Assembly: GCF_036345155.1 (NCBI RefSeq)
Contig: NZ_CP107772.1
Span: 5,456,001-5,520,000 of the forward strand
Length of the DNA stretch: 64,000 nucleotides
Direction: 5' to 3'
Origin: Streptomyces sp. NBC_00582
Lineage (GTDB): Bacteria > Actinomycetota > Actinomycetes > Streptomycetales > Streptomycetaceae
Under the pieces are notes generated by a model, which ran no database searches, was not told the DNA's origin, and saw only the letters and a list, made by a program, of their open reading frames with translations. A program made the translations under genes and the position numbers. Each line of letters begins with the position of its first letter. Position 1 is the first letter of the stretch. Below, piece after piece: positions 25,599 to 33,943 of the stretch.

Positions 25599-25640
25599 GG
25601 AGGGGGTGCCGTGTTTCACGTGAAACACGGCACCCCCTCC
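25599..25640. terminator. 42-bp perfect palindrome centred on a parS site, probable bidirectional terminator
   Basis: Exact 21-bp arms (outer part GGAGGGGGTGCC) centred on GTTTCACGTGAAAC, between two convergent stop codons (25588 and 25648). Terminator role inferred from structure and place. Confidence 0.75.
25612..25627. other. parS site, perfect core
   Basis: TGTTTCACGTGAAACA at the centre of the palindrome 25599-25640. Confidence 0.93.
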
Positions 25641-25647
25641 TGGTTCC

Positions 25648-26100
25648 TCAGAGCTGCAACTTGAAGCCCACGTGCGAGGCCACGAACCCCAGCCGTTCGT
25701 AGAAGCGGTGCGCTTCCGTGCGGGTGACGTCGGAGGTGAGCTGCACCAACTGGCAGTCCTCGCGGCGGGATTCCTCGATCGCCCACTCGATGAACCGCGT
25801 GCCCAGTCCGCTGCCCCGCTCGTCGGCGTGCACCCGCACGCCCTCGATGACCGACCTGGTCGCACCCCGACGGGACAGCCCGGGAATGATCGTCAGCTGG
25901 AGGGTGCCGACGACGCGCCCCTCGCGTACGGCGACGACGAGACGCTGGTTCGGATCGGCGCGGAGCCGCTCCAGTGCGCTGCGGTACGGCGCGAGGTCGT
26001 CCGGCGACTCGCGCCGCGCGCCCAGCGGATCGTCCGCGAGCATGCCGACGATCGCGGGGATGTCCTCGGTGACGGCGGGTCGGATGTCGAGATCTCCCAT
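25648..26100 (-). CDS. GNAT-family N-acetyltransferase
   Basis: 150 residues covering one GNAT fold. Start is well defined by MGDLDIRPAVTEDIPAIVGML. The acetyl-CoA loop is in GVRVHADERGSGLGTRFIEWA (motif A, R-x-x-G-x-G, about 91-100), and TRTEAHRFYERLGF (about 128-141) is motif B. The substrate cannot be predicted. It converges with the beta-lactamase-like gene and lies 31 bp downstream of the MarR gene on the same strand, so it could be read from the MarR promoter. Confidence 0.88.
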   Translation of the reverse strand: MGDLDIRPAVTEDIPAIVGMLADDPLGARRESPDDLAPYRSALERLRADPNQRLVVAVREGRVVGTLQLTIIPGLSRRGATRSVIEGVRVHADERGSGLGTRFIEWAIEESRREDCQLVQLTSDVTRTEAHRFYERLGFVASHVGFKLQL

Positions 26101-26131
26101 GGCCGCACCCTACGCAGCCACGCCGAGCGCG

Positions 26132-26596
26132 TTAAGCGGCGGCCGGTGCCTTCAGGGACTCCACGACCCTCACCAGCGGCGCCAGTTCAGGGTTCTCGGC
26201 GGCTTCGTCGAGGGCCTCGCGCAGGGCGGCGTCATTGGTCGGCCGGGCCTCGGCGAGCAGTGCGAGGCCCGCTTCGGTGACGTTGGTGTAGATGCCCCGG
26301 CGGTCGGTTGGGCAGAGGTAGCGCTCCAGAAGGCCGCGGTCCTCGAGGCGGGTGACGAGCCGGGTGGTGGCGCTCTGGCTGAGGACGACCACGTCGGCGA
26401 CCTGCTTCATCTGCAGATGGCCGCCCTCGCCGTCGTGCTGTCGGCTGAGCACGTCGAGCAGGGAGTACTCGCGCACGCTCAGGTCGTGCCCGGTCTGCAG
26501 GGCGCGCTCGATGTGGGCCTCGATCCTCCCGTGCAGCAGGGAGAGGGCACACCAGCCCTGGGCCAGGGCGGTGAGCGCGGGGTCCGTCGCGGTCAT
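26132..26596 (-). CDS. MarR-family transcriptional regulator
   Basis: 154 residues from ATG 26596 with GAGGAG upstream. The winged helix spans about 50-115 (LSVREYSLLDVLS, MKQVADVVVLSQSATTRLVTRLEDRGLLERYLCPTDRRGIYTNVTEAG), flanked by the dimerisation helices. It is divergent from an MFS exporter gene, the usual MarR layout, and the gap holds an inverted repeat. Likely represses the exporter and itself until a ligand binds; ligand unknown. Confidence 0.9.
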   Translation of the reverse strand: MTATDPALTALAQGWCALSLLHGRIEAHIERALQTGHDLSVREYSLLDVLSRQHDGEGGHLQMKQVADVVVLSQSATTRLVTRLEDRGLLERYLCPTDRRGIYTNVTEAGLALLAEARPTNDAALREALDEAAENPELAPLVRVVESLKAPAAA

Positions 26597-26659
26597 GGGC
26601 GTTCTCCTCGGTCCCGGAGCGGCTGACACCAGGATAGAGCAGGACTGCAAAAGTCAGCG

Positions 26660-26684
26660 ATTGCATATAGCCCGCGTCTGCAAT
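26660..26684. promoter_or_regulatory. Inverted repeat, candidate MarR operator
   Basis: ATTGCA and TGCAAT arms separated by 13 bases, in the 141-bp divergent gap. A further TGCAAT copy is at 26711 and a TGCAAA at 26645. ATTGCA/TGCAAT resembles MarR-family half-sites. Confidence 0.5.
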
Positions 26685-26737
26685 TATTGTCAGCGCACGT
26701 AAAGCGCACCTGCAATCGTCCGGGAAGGTCCACCCCC

Positions 26738-27964
26738 ATGCCTCTCGCGCTTCTGGCCCTCGCGATCGGGGCCTTCGGCATCGGAACCACCGAGTTCGTG
26801 ATGATGGGCCTGCTGCCCGAGGTCGCGGACGACTTCGGGGTCTCGGTCCCCACGGCCGGCTTCCTCGTGACCGGCTACGCGCTCGGCGTCATGGTCGGCG
26901 CCCCCCTGATGACCGTCCTCGGCACCAAGGTCTCCCGCAAGCGGATGCTGATGCTGCTGATGGTCCTGTTCATCGCCGGCAACCTGCTCTCCGCCGTCGC
27001 CCCGGTCTTCGCCGTGATGCTGATCGGCCGGGTCGTCGCCTCGCTCGCCCACGGCGCCTTCTTCGGCATCGGGTCGGTCGTCGCGGCCGATCTGGTCGCC
27101 CCGGACAGGAAGGCCGGAGCCATCGCCATGATGTTCACCGGTCTGACCGTCGCCAACGTGGTCGGCGTCCCGCTGGGCACACTCGTCGGGCAGACCGTCG
27201 GCTGGAGGGTCACGTTCGGCGTCGTCGCCGTCCTCGGCGTGATCGGTCTGGCCGGCATCGCCCGGCTGGTCCCCGAGATGCCGCGCGCCCAGGGGGTGCG
27301 GCTGCGCCACGAGCTCGCCGCCTTCCGGAACGCCCAGGTGCTGCTCGCCATGGCGATGACCGTCCTCGGCTTCGGCGGGGTCTTCGCGGCCCTCACCTAC
27401 ATCGCGCCGATGACGACCCACGTGACCGGCTTCGCCGACGGCTCCGTCACCTGGCTGCTGGTCCTCTTCGGGCTCGGCATGGTCGGCGGCAACCTCGTCG
27501 GCGGCCGGTACGCCGACCGCGCACTGATGCCGATGCTCTACGTCTCTCTCGGCGCCCTGGCGGTCGTCCTGGCCCTGTTCACGGTCACCGCCCACCACAA
27601 GGTCCTCGCGGCCCTCACGATCGCCCTGATCGGTGCCCTGGGCTTCGCCACCGTGCCGCCGCTGCAGAAGCGCGTCCTCGACCAGGCGCACGGCGCCCCG
27701 ACGCTGGCCTCGGCCGTGAACATCGGCGCCTTCAACCTCGGCAACGCGCTGTCCGCCTGGCTCGGCGGCCTCGTCATCGCCGCCGGACTCGGCTACACCG
27801 CCCCGAACTGGGTCGGTGCCGCCCTCGCCGCGGCCGCCCTGGCCCTCGCCCTCGTCTCGTCCGCGCTGGAACGCCGCGGCCACGGCACTTTCGGCACGGT
27901 CGTCACCGGTGACGCACCCGCCGCACAGCCGGCCGGCGCGCAGCGGCCCGCCGTCCACCACTGA
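26738..27964 (+). CDS. MFS drug-exporter-type transporter
   Basis: 408 residues from ATG 26738 (MPLALLALAIGAFGIGTTEFVMMGLLPEVA). Twelve hydrophobic segments; the opening and the block GYALGVMVGAPLMTVLG with SRKRMLM are typical of the AraJ/CmlA-like MFS exporters of actinomycetes, which include chloramphenicol exporters. Divergent from the MarR gene, which probably controls it. Substrate cannot be told from sequence. The HbpS/GlcG-like frame begins 50 bp downstream and may be cotranscribed. Confidence 0.9.
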   Translation: MPLALLALAIGAFGIGTTEFVMMGLLPEVADDFGVSVPTAGFLVTGYALGVMVGAPLMTVLGTKVSRKRMLMLLMVLFIAGNLLSAVAPVFAVMLIGRVVASLAHGAFFGIGSVVAADLVAPDRKAGAIAMMFTGLTVANVVGVPLGTLVGQTVGWRVTFGVVAVLGVIGLAGIARLVPEMPRAQGVRLRHELAAFRNAQVLLAMAMTVLGFGGVFAALTYIAPMTTHVTGFADGSVTWLLVLFGLGMVGGNLVGGRYADRALMPMLYVSLGALAVVLALFTVTAHHKVLAALTIALIGALGFATVPPLQKRVLDQAHGAPTLASAVNIGAFNLGNALSAWLGGLVIAAGLGYTAPNWVGAALAAAALALALVSSALERRGHGTFGTVVTGDAPAAQPAGAQRPAVHH

Positions 27965-28014
27965 GCCCCGTCGCTCCGCGCTGCGTCAGCCCCACACCGA
28001 GGAGAAACCCCCGC

Positions 28015-28436
28015 ATGAGCACGACCACCGCCGTCGCCCCGCTCCCCATCGCCGACGCCGAGGCCCTGGTCACCGCCGCCCGTCGGGCCGCCGAGGCGGC
28101 CGGAGCCAGGGTCGGCGTCACCGTCCTGGACCCGGGCGGTCATCTGCTTGCCTTCCGGCGGGACGACCGGGCCGTCCTGATCTCCGGCGAGACGAGCACA
28201 CGCAAGGCGTACACCGCGCTGCAGCTGGACGCCCCCACCGCCGCCCTCGTCGACGCCGTGCAGCCCGGGGGTCCCTTCCATACCCCGCCCACCGCGCTCG
28301 ACCGCCCTTTGCCGTTCATCGCGGGCGGGATTCCGGTCCACCGCGACGCCGTCTCGTCGGCGCGATCGGTGTCGGCGGCGGAGCCCCGGAGCAGGACCAC
28401 ACCTTCGCGACGGCCGCCGTGGAAACAGTGGCCTGA
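28015..28436 (+). pseudogene. GlcG/HbpS-like (DUF336) gene interrupted by a one-base deletion
   Basis: The frame from ATG 28015 (AGGAG upstream) encodes a normal DUF336 domain to FIAGGIPVHRD at 28347. Then it leaves the family: the expected continuation, LVGAIGVGGGAPEQDHTFATAAVETVA and a TGA at 28434-28436, is present in the neighbouring frame. Comparing GACGCCGTCTC with the expected GAC GGC CGT CTC, one G is missing at about 28348-28350. Without the repair the frame runs 1 kb antisense through the next gene, which supports a lesion rather than a longer protein. It could be a true pseudogene, a sequencing error, or less likely a programmed shift; no slippery heptamer is visible. Relatives bind haem or assist glycolate oxidase. 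Confidence 0.85.
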
Positions 28437-28467
28437 CGCCGGCCGACAGAGGGCGCAGGCCCGCGCC

Positions 28468-29406
28468 TCAGCCGGCGGCCACCGTCAGCGGCGCGAACCG
28501 TCGGCGCCAGTCACCGGGCAACTCGGCGATGCCGTGGTTCATCACGGCGTTGAAGGCGACGGACTCCAGGCCCCGGGACTTCACCCACGCCAGCAGTTCC
28601 TCGTGCCGTACGTCGATGTCCGTCCGCAGAGGCCGGTCGGTATGGGCCGCGAGGGAGGCCAGCAGGGCTTTCGCGGTCTCCGTGTCACGGGCGATCAGTG
28701 GCCCCACCACGTGGGTGTCCATGTTCGGCCAGGCGGCCGCGTACCCGATGATCCGGCCGCCGTCCTCGGCGACCCGCAGCCGGTCGGCGAAGGCGGGCAG
28801 CCGCGTGATCATGTGCGTGCGATCGGCGCCGAACACCTCCTCGTCGAGCCGCAGGATCGCGGGCAGGTCCTCGGCCGTGGCCGCGCGGGTGACGGCGTCC
28901 GACGGCGAGCGGTCCGGGGTCAAGCGCCCCCGCACCATCTCAGCCCGGGCCGTGGTCTTGAAGCCGAGCTCCTCGTACAGCGGACGCCCGTTCGGGGTGG
29001 CGTGCAGGGTCAGCGGGGTCGGACCCATGGTGGCGACGACATGTCGCATGAGTCGGCGGCCGACACCCTGCCGGGCGTGCCGATCGGCGACCAGCACCAT
29101 CCCGATGGCCGCGAGCGAGGGACGGTCGGCCGAGCCGTACTCCGTGACGACGCAGGCGGCGACCAGCCCTCCGGCGGGGTCGTCGATGCCGTAGCCCTGA
29201 CCGGCGGAGAGGAGGAGGCCCCACTTGCGCTCCTCGCGTGGCCACCCCCGGTCCTCGGACAAGTCGGCGCAGGCGGTGAGATCGCGGTGCGTCAGGCGGC
29301 GAATGGGCAGAGCGGCGAGGGAAGGAGTCGGCACGCGGGCCAGGCTGTCCGACCGGCGCCCCCGGCGTCCACCTGTTTCCCCCGAGACGTACGCGCTTTT
29401 GGCCAT
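28468..29406 (-). CDS. GNAT-family acetyltransferase with second C-terminal domain
   Basis: 312 residues from ATG 29406; a GTG about 25 codons in (VPTPSLAALPIRRLTHRDL) is an alternative start, since the first stretch is low in complexity. The first GNAT domain (about 37-150) has VADRHARQGVGRRLMRHV (acetyl-CoA loop) and NGRPLYEELGFK. A second domain (about 170-310) resembles the acetyltransferase-18 type found after GNATs in YitH-like proteins (GYAAAWPNMDTHVVGPLIA). Substrate unknown. Divergent from the HAD gene with a parS site between them, and convergent with the frameshifted gene. Confidence 0.85.
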   Translation of the reverse strand: MAKSAYVSGETGGRRGRRSDSLARVPTPSLAALPIRRLTHRDLTACADLSEDRGWPREERKWGLLLSAGQGYGIDDPAGGLVAACVVTEYGSADRPSLAAIGMVLVADRHARQGVGRRLMRHVVATMGPTPLTLHATPNGRPLYEELGFKTTARAEMVRGRLTPDRSPSDAVTRAATAEDLPAILRLDEEVFGADRTHMITRLPAFADRLRVAEDGGRIIGYAAAWPNMDTHVVGPLIARDTETAKALLASLAAHTDRPLRTDIDVRHEELLAWVKSRGLESVAFNAVMNHGIAELPGDWRRRFAPLTVAAG

Positions 29407-29426
29407 GGCGCAGTCCACCCTGCCGC

Positions 29427-29442
29427 TGTTTCACGTGAAACA
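29427..29442. other. parS site, perfect core
   Basis: TGTTTCACGTGAAACA within a 26-bp palindrome (29422-29447), in the 66-bp gap between divergent genes. Confidence 0.93.
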
Positions 29443-29472
29443 GCGGCGACCTGTCCCGGTTAGCCTCGCCCC

Positions 29473-30105
29473 ATGGCGAGACTGCATCTCTTCGACCTCG
29501 ACGGCACCCTGCTGCACGGAACATCCGCGCCACGGGAGATCTCACGCCAACTCGGCCTGGAGGCCGAGGCGGTGGCGCTGGACCTGGCGGCGTCCGCGGG
29601 GCGGATCCAGCCGCCGCAGTACGCGCATCAGGTGCACGCCCTGTGGGGGAGCCTCACCGAGGAGCATGTGGTGGCGGCGTTCGAGGGGGCTCCGTGGCTG
29701 GCCCGTATCCGTGAGGTGTGGGCGGAGATCGGCAGCCGGGGGGAGTACTGCGCCGTCGTGTCGCTCTCGCCCTCCTTCTTTGTGGAAAAACTCACGGGCT
29801 GGGGCGCTCACGCGGCCTATGGATCCCGTTTTCCCGCCCTTCCTTTCAGCGAGCCGGTCGATCCGGCGGGAGTGCTCAACGCCGCGGCGAAGGTGATGAT
29901 CGCCGATCGGCTGTGCGAGCAGTTCGGGGTGAAGCGGGACGACTGTGTCGCGTATGGCGACTCGCTCTCCGACAAAGACCTGTTCGGAGCCGTTCCCGTC
30001 TCCGTGGCGGTCAACGCGGACCATCATCTGGCGAGCCTCGCGACCCATTCCTACACGGGGAAGGATCTGTGGGACGCCTATGAATTGGTGCGTCACTCCC
30101 GGTAG
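29473..30105 (+). CDS. HAD-superfamily hydrolase (SerB-like, HAD-IB)
   Basis: 210 residues. Motif I is DLDGTLL (D8, D10), motif II probably VSLSPS (about 98), and motifs III/IV are in AYGDSLSDKDLFG (about 156-168). The helical cap between motifs I and II fits the phosphoserine-phosphatase-like HAD-IB group. It removes phosphate from a small metabolite; the substrate is unknown. The start is only 30 bp downstream of the parS core, so ParB spreading could touch its promoter. No ribosome-binding site stands out. Confidence 0.85.
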   Translation: MARLHLFDLDGTLLHGTSAPREISRQLGLEAEAVALDLAASAGRIQPPQYAHQVHALWGSLTEEHVVAAFEGAPWLARIREVWAEIGSRGEYCAVVSLSPSFFVEKLTGWGAHAAYGSRFPALPFSEPVDPAGVLNAAAKVMIADRLCEQFGVKRDDCVAYGDSLSDKDLFGAVPVSVAVNADHHLASLATHSYTGKDLWDAYELVRHSR

Positions 30106-30161
30106 TTGAGGGAAGCGACCGTTCACGCCCCGGGCGTTCTCCAGGGGAGGGAAGGGGGGAC

Positions 30162-30189
30162 TTGTGCGGCCCACCGCGGCCGGTAGGGT
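30162..30189 (+). promoter_or_regulatory. Candidate vegetative promoter for the globin-reductase gene
   Basis: TTGTGC (30162-30167), 16-base spacer, TAGGGT (30184-30189). If used, the transcript has a leader of about 285 bases before the ATG at 30481. Confidence 0.4.
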
Positions 30190-30480
30190 CGACTCCGGTT
30201 CGCCTGCGGAGTGCGGTGCGCGGGGCTTGGTGCACCCCTTGCGAGCGGGCCGAGAACGGGGCAATGCAGCCTAACGGGACGGAGAGATCGAAGACTCGCA
30301 TTTCCGGGTGCGGGACGTGGTGTCCTCAGGGGATGGGATGCTGCGGCGAGAGCGCTGCGGACCAGGTCGCACTCTCGTCCTGAACCGAACGGAAAAGCGA
30401 TCCGTCTGCGGGGGAAGCGGGCATCTTCCGAGCCAGGAAGTGCGCAGACCGACCGAAAGATGTTCGAGGCGAGGCACACC

Positions 30481-32205
30481 ATGGACGCTCCGACCACCAA
30501 GTCGGCCGACAACGGCACGTCCGGCGGCGGGGACGGATGGTTCACGCCGCGCAAACAGCCCGAGCCGGCTGCGGGGGGCGAGCAGGGCACGTCGGACGGC
30601 CGCCGCCTGGCCGCACTGCGCCCGGTCGGCCGCGGCACGCCCCTGGCCGACGCGGACCCCCGCCGGGCTTTCGGGGGTGCGCCCCAGGGCGTCTCCCCGG
30701 ACACCGGCCAGGGTGGAGAGACGGACGCGGGGCACCGGCCGGAAACGGGGCCACAGAGCCCCTACGGCCCGTCAGACGCCCTCGCCGCGCCGCTGGGTCC
30801 CTCACCGACGACCGCGGGCGCCGACGCCCTCGGACCGCCTCCCGCGCCGCAGGAACCCCAGCCGCCCGCCGAGCCTCGCGTACCCGTCCAGGCGCCCCAG
30901 CCCGTCACGGCGCGCGAGGGCACCCCGGCCGAGGCGTCCCCACAGCCCGCCCCCTCCCCGTCCGGGCTGGTGGAAGCCCCCGAGGCCCCGGCGGCGCGGC
31001 CCTCCGCCCCCACCGCGGCGGCGCTGCCCTCCCTGCTCACCGATCCTGTGGTCCCGGCCCAGCGGCCCGTCCCCAGCCCCGACCGGGAGGCCTCCCCGGA
31101 CGCCGTCCTGATCCGCCGGACCATGGCCGAGGTGGGCCCGGTGGCCGACAAGGTCACCTCGTACTTCTACGCCCTGCTGTTCGTCCGCCACCCCGGCCTG
31201 CGCCCGCTCTTCCCGCCCGCGATGGACGCCCAGCGCGACCGGCTGCTCAAGGCCCTGCTGACCGCGGCCGAGCACATCGACAACACACCCGTCCTCGTCG
31301 AGTACCTGCAGAACCTCGGCCGCGGCCACCGCAAGTACGGCACCCGCGCCGAGCACTACCCGGCCGTCGGCGAGTGCCTCATCGGCGCGCTGAACAAGTA
31401 CGCCGACGCCGTCTGGGACGCCGAGACCGAAGCCGCCTGGGTCCGGGCGTACACCACCATCTCGCAGGTCATGATCGACGCGGCGGCCGCGGACGAGCTG
31501 CGCGCTCCGCCCTGGTGGCAGGCGGAGATCGTCTCCCACGACCTCAGAACTCCGGACGTCGCCGTCCTCACCCTCCGCCCCGACCAGCCCTACCCCTTCC
31601 GCGCCGGGCAGTACGCGAGCCTCGAGACACCGTGGTGGCCGCGGATCTGGCGGCATTATTCGTTCGCCTCGGCGCCCCGGTCCGACGGGCTTCTGGCCTT
31701 CCATGTGAAGGCCGTTCCGGCCGGCTGGGTCTCCAACGCCCTGGTGCACCGCGCCCGGCCCGGCGACGTCGTACGGCTCGGTCCCCCGGCCGGTTCGATG
31801 ACCGTCGACCACACCCGCGACAGCGGTCTGCTCTGCCTGGGCGGCGGCACCGGCATAGCCCCCATCAAGGCGCTCGTCGAGGATGTCGCCGAACACGGCG
31901 CCCGCCGCCCCGTCGAGGTGTTCTACGGCGCCCGCACCGACCACGACCTGTACGACATCGACACGATGCTCAGGCTCCAGCAGACGCACTCCTGGCTGGA
32001 GGTCCATCCGGTGGTCGACCGGAACGGTCTGCTCCAGCTGCCCGATGCCATACGGACTTTCGGGCCCTGGACCGAGTACGACGCCTATGTGTCCGGCCCG
32101 CCCGGCATGATCCGCAGCGGAGTGGACGCCCTGCGCGGGGTCGGCTTCCCCGCGGAGCGCATACGGCACGACTCGGTCGAGGAACTTGTCGCCGCCGGCA
32201 GCTGA
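30481..32205 (+). CDS. Flavohaemoglobin-like globin/FAD/NAD reductase with disordered N-terminal head
   Basis: 574 residues from ATG 30481 (ATG 30460 is an alternative). Residues 1-205 are Pro/Ala/Gly-rich and probably disordered. The globin covers about 207-338: B10 Tyr lies in SYFYALLF and the proximal His is H283 in GRGHRKYG. The FAD domain (about 343-445) has RHYSFA (391-396), and the NAD domain has GGGTGIAP (about 453-460) and YVSGPPGM. This is the domain order of flavohaemoglobins, which turn nitric oxide into nitrate with NAD(P)H. Ordinary flavohaemoglobins have about 400 residues and no head, so the head is the odd part. NO dioxygenase activity is inferred. Convergent with the Nudix gene. 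Confidence 0.88.
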   Translation: MDAPTTKSADNGTSGGGDGWFTPRKQPEPAAGGEQGTSDGRRLAALRPVGRGTPLADADPRRAFGGAPQGVSPDTGQGGETDAGHRPETGPQSPYGPSDALAAPLGPSPTTAGADALGPPPAPQEPQPPAEPRVPVQAPQPVTAREGTPAEASPQPAPSPSGLVEAPEAPAARPSAPTAAALPSLLTDPVVPAQRPVPSPDREASPDAVLIRRTMAEVGPVADKVTSYFYALLFVRHPGLRPLFPPAMDAQRDRLLKALLTAAEHIDNTPVLVEYLQNLGRGHRKYGTRAEHYPAVGECLIGALNKYADAVWDAETEAAWVRAYTTISQVMIDAAAADELRAPPWWQAEIVSHDLRTPDVAVLTLRPDQPYPFRAGQYASLETPWWPRIWRHYSFASAPRSDGLLAFHVKAVPAGWVSNALVHRARPGDVVRLGPPAGSMTVDHTRDSGLLCLGGGTGIAPIKALVEDVAEHGARRPVEVFYGARTDHDLYDIDTMLRLQQTHSWLEVHPVVDRNGLLQLPDAIRTFGPWTEYDAYVSGPPGMIRSGVDALRGVGFPAERIRHDSVEELVAAGS

Positions 32206-32227
32206 CGCCGGAGCCGGTTCCTACGGG

Positions 32228-32710
32228 TCACCCCAGGTCGGGGGCGTGCATGGCCCGTACGCCCTCGATGTTGCCGTCGAGGTAGTGGCGCAGCGACAGC
32301 GGGACGAGATGGACGGACGCGATACCCACCCGGGTGAACGGCACCCAGACGATCTCGTACTCCCCGGCGGGCTCGTCGATCTCGGGGCCGTGCCGCAGGG
32401 AGAGATCCATGGACTCCAGGCGGCAGACGAAGAAGTGCTGCACCTTCACGCCGGTCGCGCCGCCGTCCTCGCCGATGTGCTCGACGGTGTCGACGAAGCA
32501 GGGAACCACATCGGTGATCTTCGCGCCGAGTTCCTCGTGGACCTCGCGGTGCAGGGCGTCGACGACGGTCGTGTCATCCGGCTCGACGCCGCCACCGGGC
32601 GTGACCCAGTACGGGTCCACACCGGGCTTGGTGCGCTTGATCAGGATGAGGTCGTCGCCGTCCAGCAGAACGGCACGGGCGGTGCGCTTGACCACAGGTC
32701 GGACGGTCAT
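32228..32710 (-). CDS. Nudix hydrolase
   Basis: 160 residues from ATG 32710. The Nudix box runs from GGGVEPDDTTVVDALHREVH into EELGA (about 40-63), with the REVHEELG core intact, so the Mg-dependent pyrophosphohydrolase site is complete. The preceding strand, WVTPGGG, fits MutT-like enzymes. Substrate (damaged nucleotide or other X-linked nucleoside diphosphate) cannot be told. A variant parS site lies 21 bp upstream of the start, in the likely promoter or leader. Confidence 0.9.
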   Translation of the reverse strand: MTVRPVVKRTARAVLLDGDDLILIKRTKPGVDPYWVTPGGGVEPDDTTVVDALHREVHEELGAKITDVVPCFVDTVEHIGEDGGATGVKVQHFFVCRLESMDLSLRHGPEIDEPAGEYEIVWVPFTRVGIASVHLVPLSLRHYLDGNIEGVRAMHAPDLG

Positions 32711-32730
32711 GGGAGAAATGTGGCCCCGCA

Positions 32731-32746
32731 TGTTCCACGTGAAACA
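32731..32746. other. parS site, one-base variant
   Basis: TGTTCCACGTGAAACA: one change from the Streptomyces core, and identical to the commonly cited Bacillus subtilis consensus. Confidence 0.85.
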
Positions 32747-32809
32747 TCGCGAAAGGTCACCACAGGAGCGCACCCGGTGACGGCGCCGGGGAATCCGCCC
32801 CCGAACCGC

Positions 32810-33715
32810 TCAACACCACCCGGCAGCCGCTCCCAGCAGCCACTCATGGGCGCGGGCGACGTGCGGCATCGCCAGGGTGCCGGTGCGCACCACCAGCACA
32901 TAGGTCCTCAGCGGCGGCACCGCCGGCTCGTGCGGGGCGACGACGTCACCGCGCTCGAGGGCGGCCTCGCACAGATAGCGGGGCAGCACCGCGAACCCGG
33001 CGCCCGCCGTGGCGCAGGCGAGCACCGCGCGCAGGTCGGGGACGATGACCGTGCCGGAGAAAGCGGGCCGGGAGTCGAAGACGGAGGCCCAGTAGCGGGA
33101 GACCAGAGGCAGTGACTCGTGCACCTCGACGACGGGGAGGTTCTCCAGCGCCGCGGCGCCCTTGCGGCGCAACTTCCCGGCGTCGATCCGCTCGGCCCAC
33201 TGCGGGGCGGCGATCAGGACGTGCTCCTCGTCGCACAGCGGAGTGGCCGTGAGCAGGGCGCCGCGGGGTCGTGCCGTGCTGATGGCGAGGTCGTGGTGCC
33301 CGGCCGAGAGCCCCTCCAGGACCCCCTCCGCGGTACCGAAGGAGACGCGCAGGGCAAGCCCCTGGCCACTGTCGTCGGTCAGCCCGGTGAGCGCGGGAAG
33401 GGCCCGTTCGGCGGTGAACTCGGGCGGCCCGGCGAGGTGCAGGGACCGTAGCGAGGACTCGTCGTCGCGGCCGGTCTCGGTGATCTCCACCAGGGCGTCG
33501 AGGTGCGGGGCGGCCTTGTGGGCGAGCTCGTCCCCGATGGTCGTGGGGGTCACCCCGCGCGCCTGGCGCAGGAACAGGGGACGGCCCAGCTGGCGCTCCA
33601 GCGTGCGGATCTGTGAGGTGACGGCCGGCTGGGACAGGCCCAGCAGGGCGGCGGCACGGGTGAAGGAGCCGGCCCGGTGCACGGTCACGAAGGTGCGCAG
33701 CAAGGCCAGATCCAC
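32810..33715 (-). CDS. LysR-family transcriptional regulator
   Basis: 301 residues from GTG 33715 (VDLALLRTFVTVHRAGSFTRAAALLGLSQPAV). The N-terminal winged helix covers about 1-60 and the co-inducer-binding domain about 90-295. The start is set by homology to the usual LysR N-terminus; the longer frame upstream lacks the family pattern. The gene stands between the Nudix gene and the PLP lyase/phosphatase operon, all on the minus strand, with a strong terminator upstream. No divergent target gene is present, so the regulon cannot be guessed. Confidence 0.88.
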   Translation of the reverse strand: MDLALLRTFVTVHRAGSFTRAAALLGLSQPAVTSQIRTLERQLGRPLFLRQARGVTPTTIGDELAHKAAPHLDALVEITETGRDDESSLRSLHLAGPPEFTAERALPALTGLTDDSGQGLALRVSFGTAEGVLEGLSAGHHDLAISTARPRGALLTATPLCDEEHVLIAAPQWAERIDAGKLRRKGAAALENLPVVEVHESLPLVSRYWASVFDSRPAFSGTVIVPDLRAVLACATAGAGFAVLPRYLCEAALERGDVVAPHEPAVPPLRTYVLVVRTGTLAMPHVARAHEWLLGAAAGWC

Positions 33716-33863
33716 GGTGTGTCCTCCTGCCTTCCCCCGACTTCCTCCCGGCTCGGGGAGGTCCAACCATAAATATGTCGATAGGTCCCTGTCGTTACTG
33801 TGATTGGACACTGACACAGAGTCAACTAGCCTGGTTCGCGCGGTTCTTCGCGCGCGGAACCGA

Positions 33864-33902
33864 GGACGGTCCGAGCCACGAGGGGGGAGGCTCGGACCGT
33901 CC
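33864..33902 (-). terminator. Terminator of the phosphatase-lyase operon
   Basis: Perfect 14-bp stem GGACGGTCCGAGCC / GGCTCGGACCGTCC with an 11-base loop, 41 bp past the stop of the PLP lyase gene. Confidence 0.85.
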
Positions 33903-33943
33903 GTCGTACGTGGGGGTACACCGCCGGAGCGTCCGTAAACCGC

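Noticed and set aside
28015..29463. 482-codon protein continuing through the GlcG/HbpS-like gene
   Set aside because: Beyond 28350 it is out of the family frame and runs antisense through the GNAT gene; explained by a one-base deletion.
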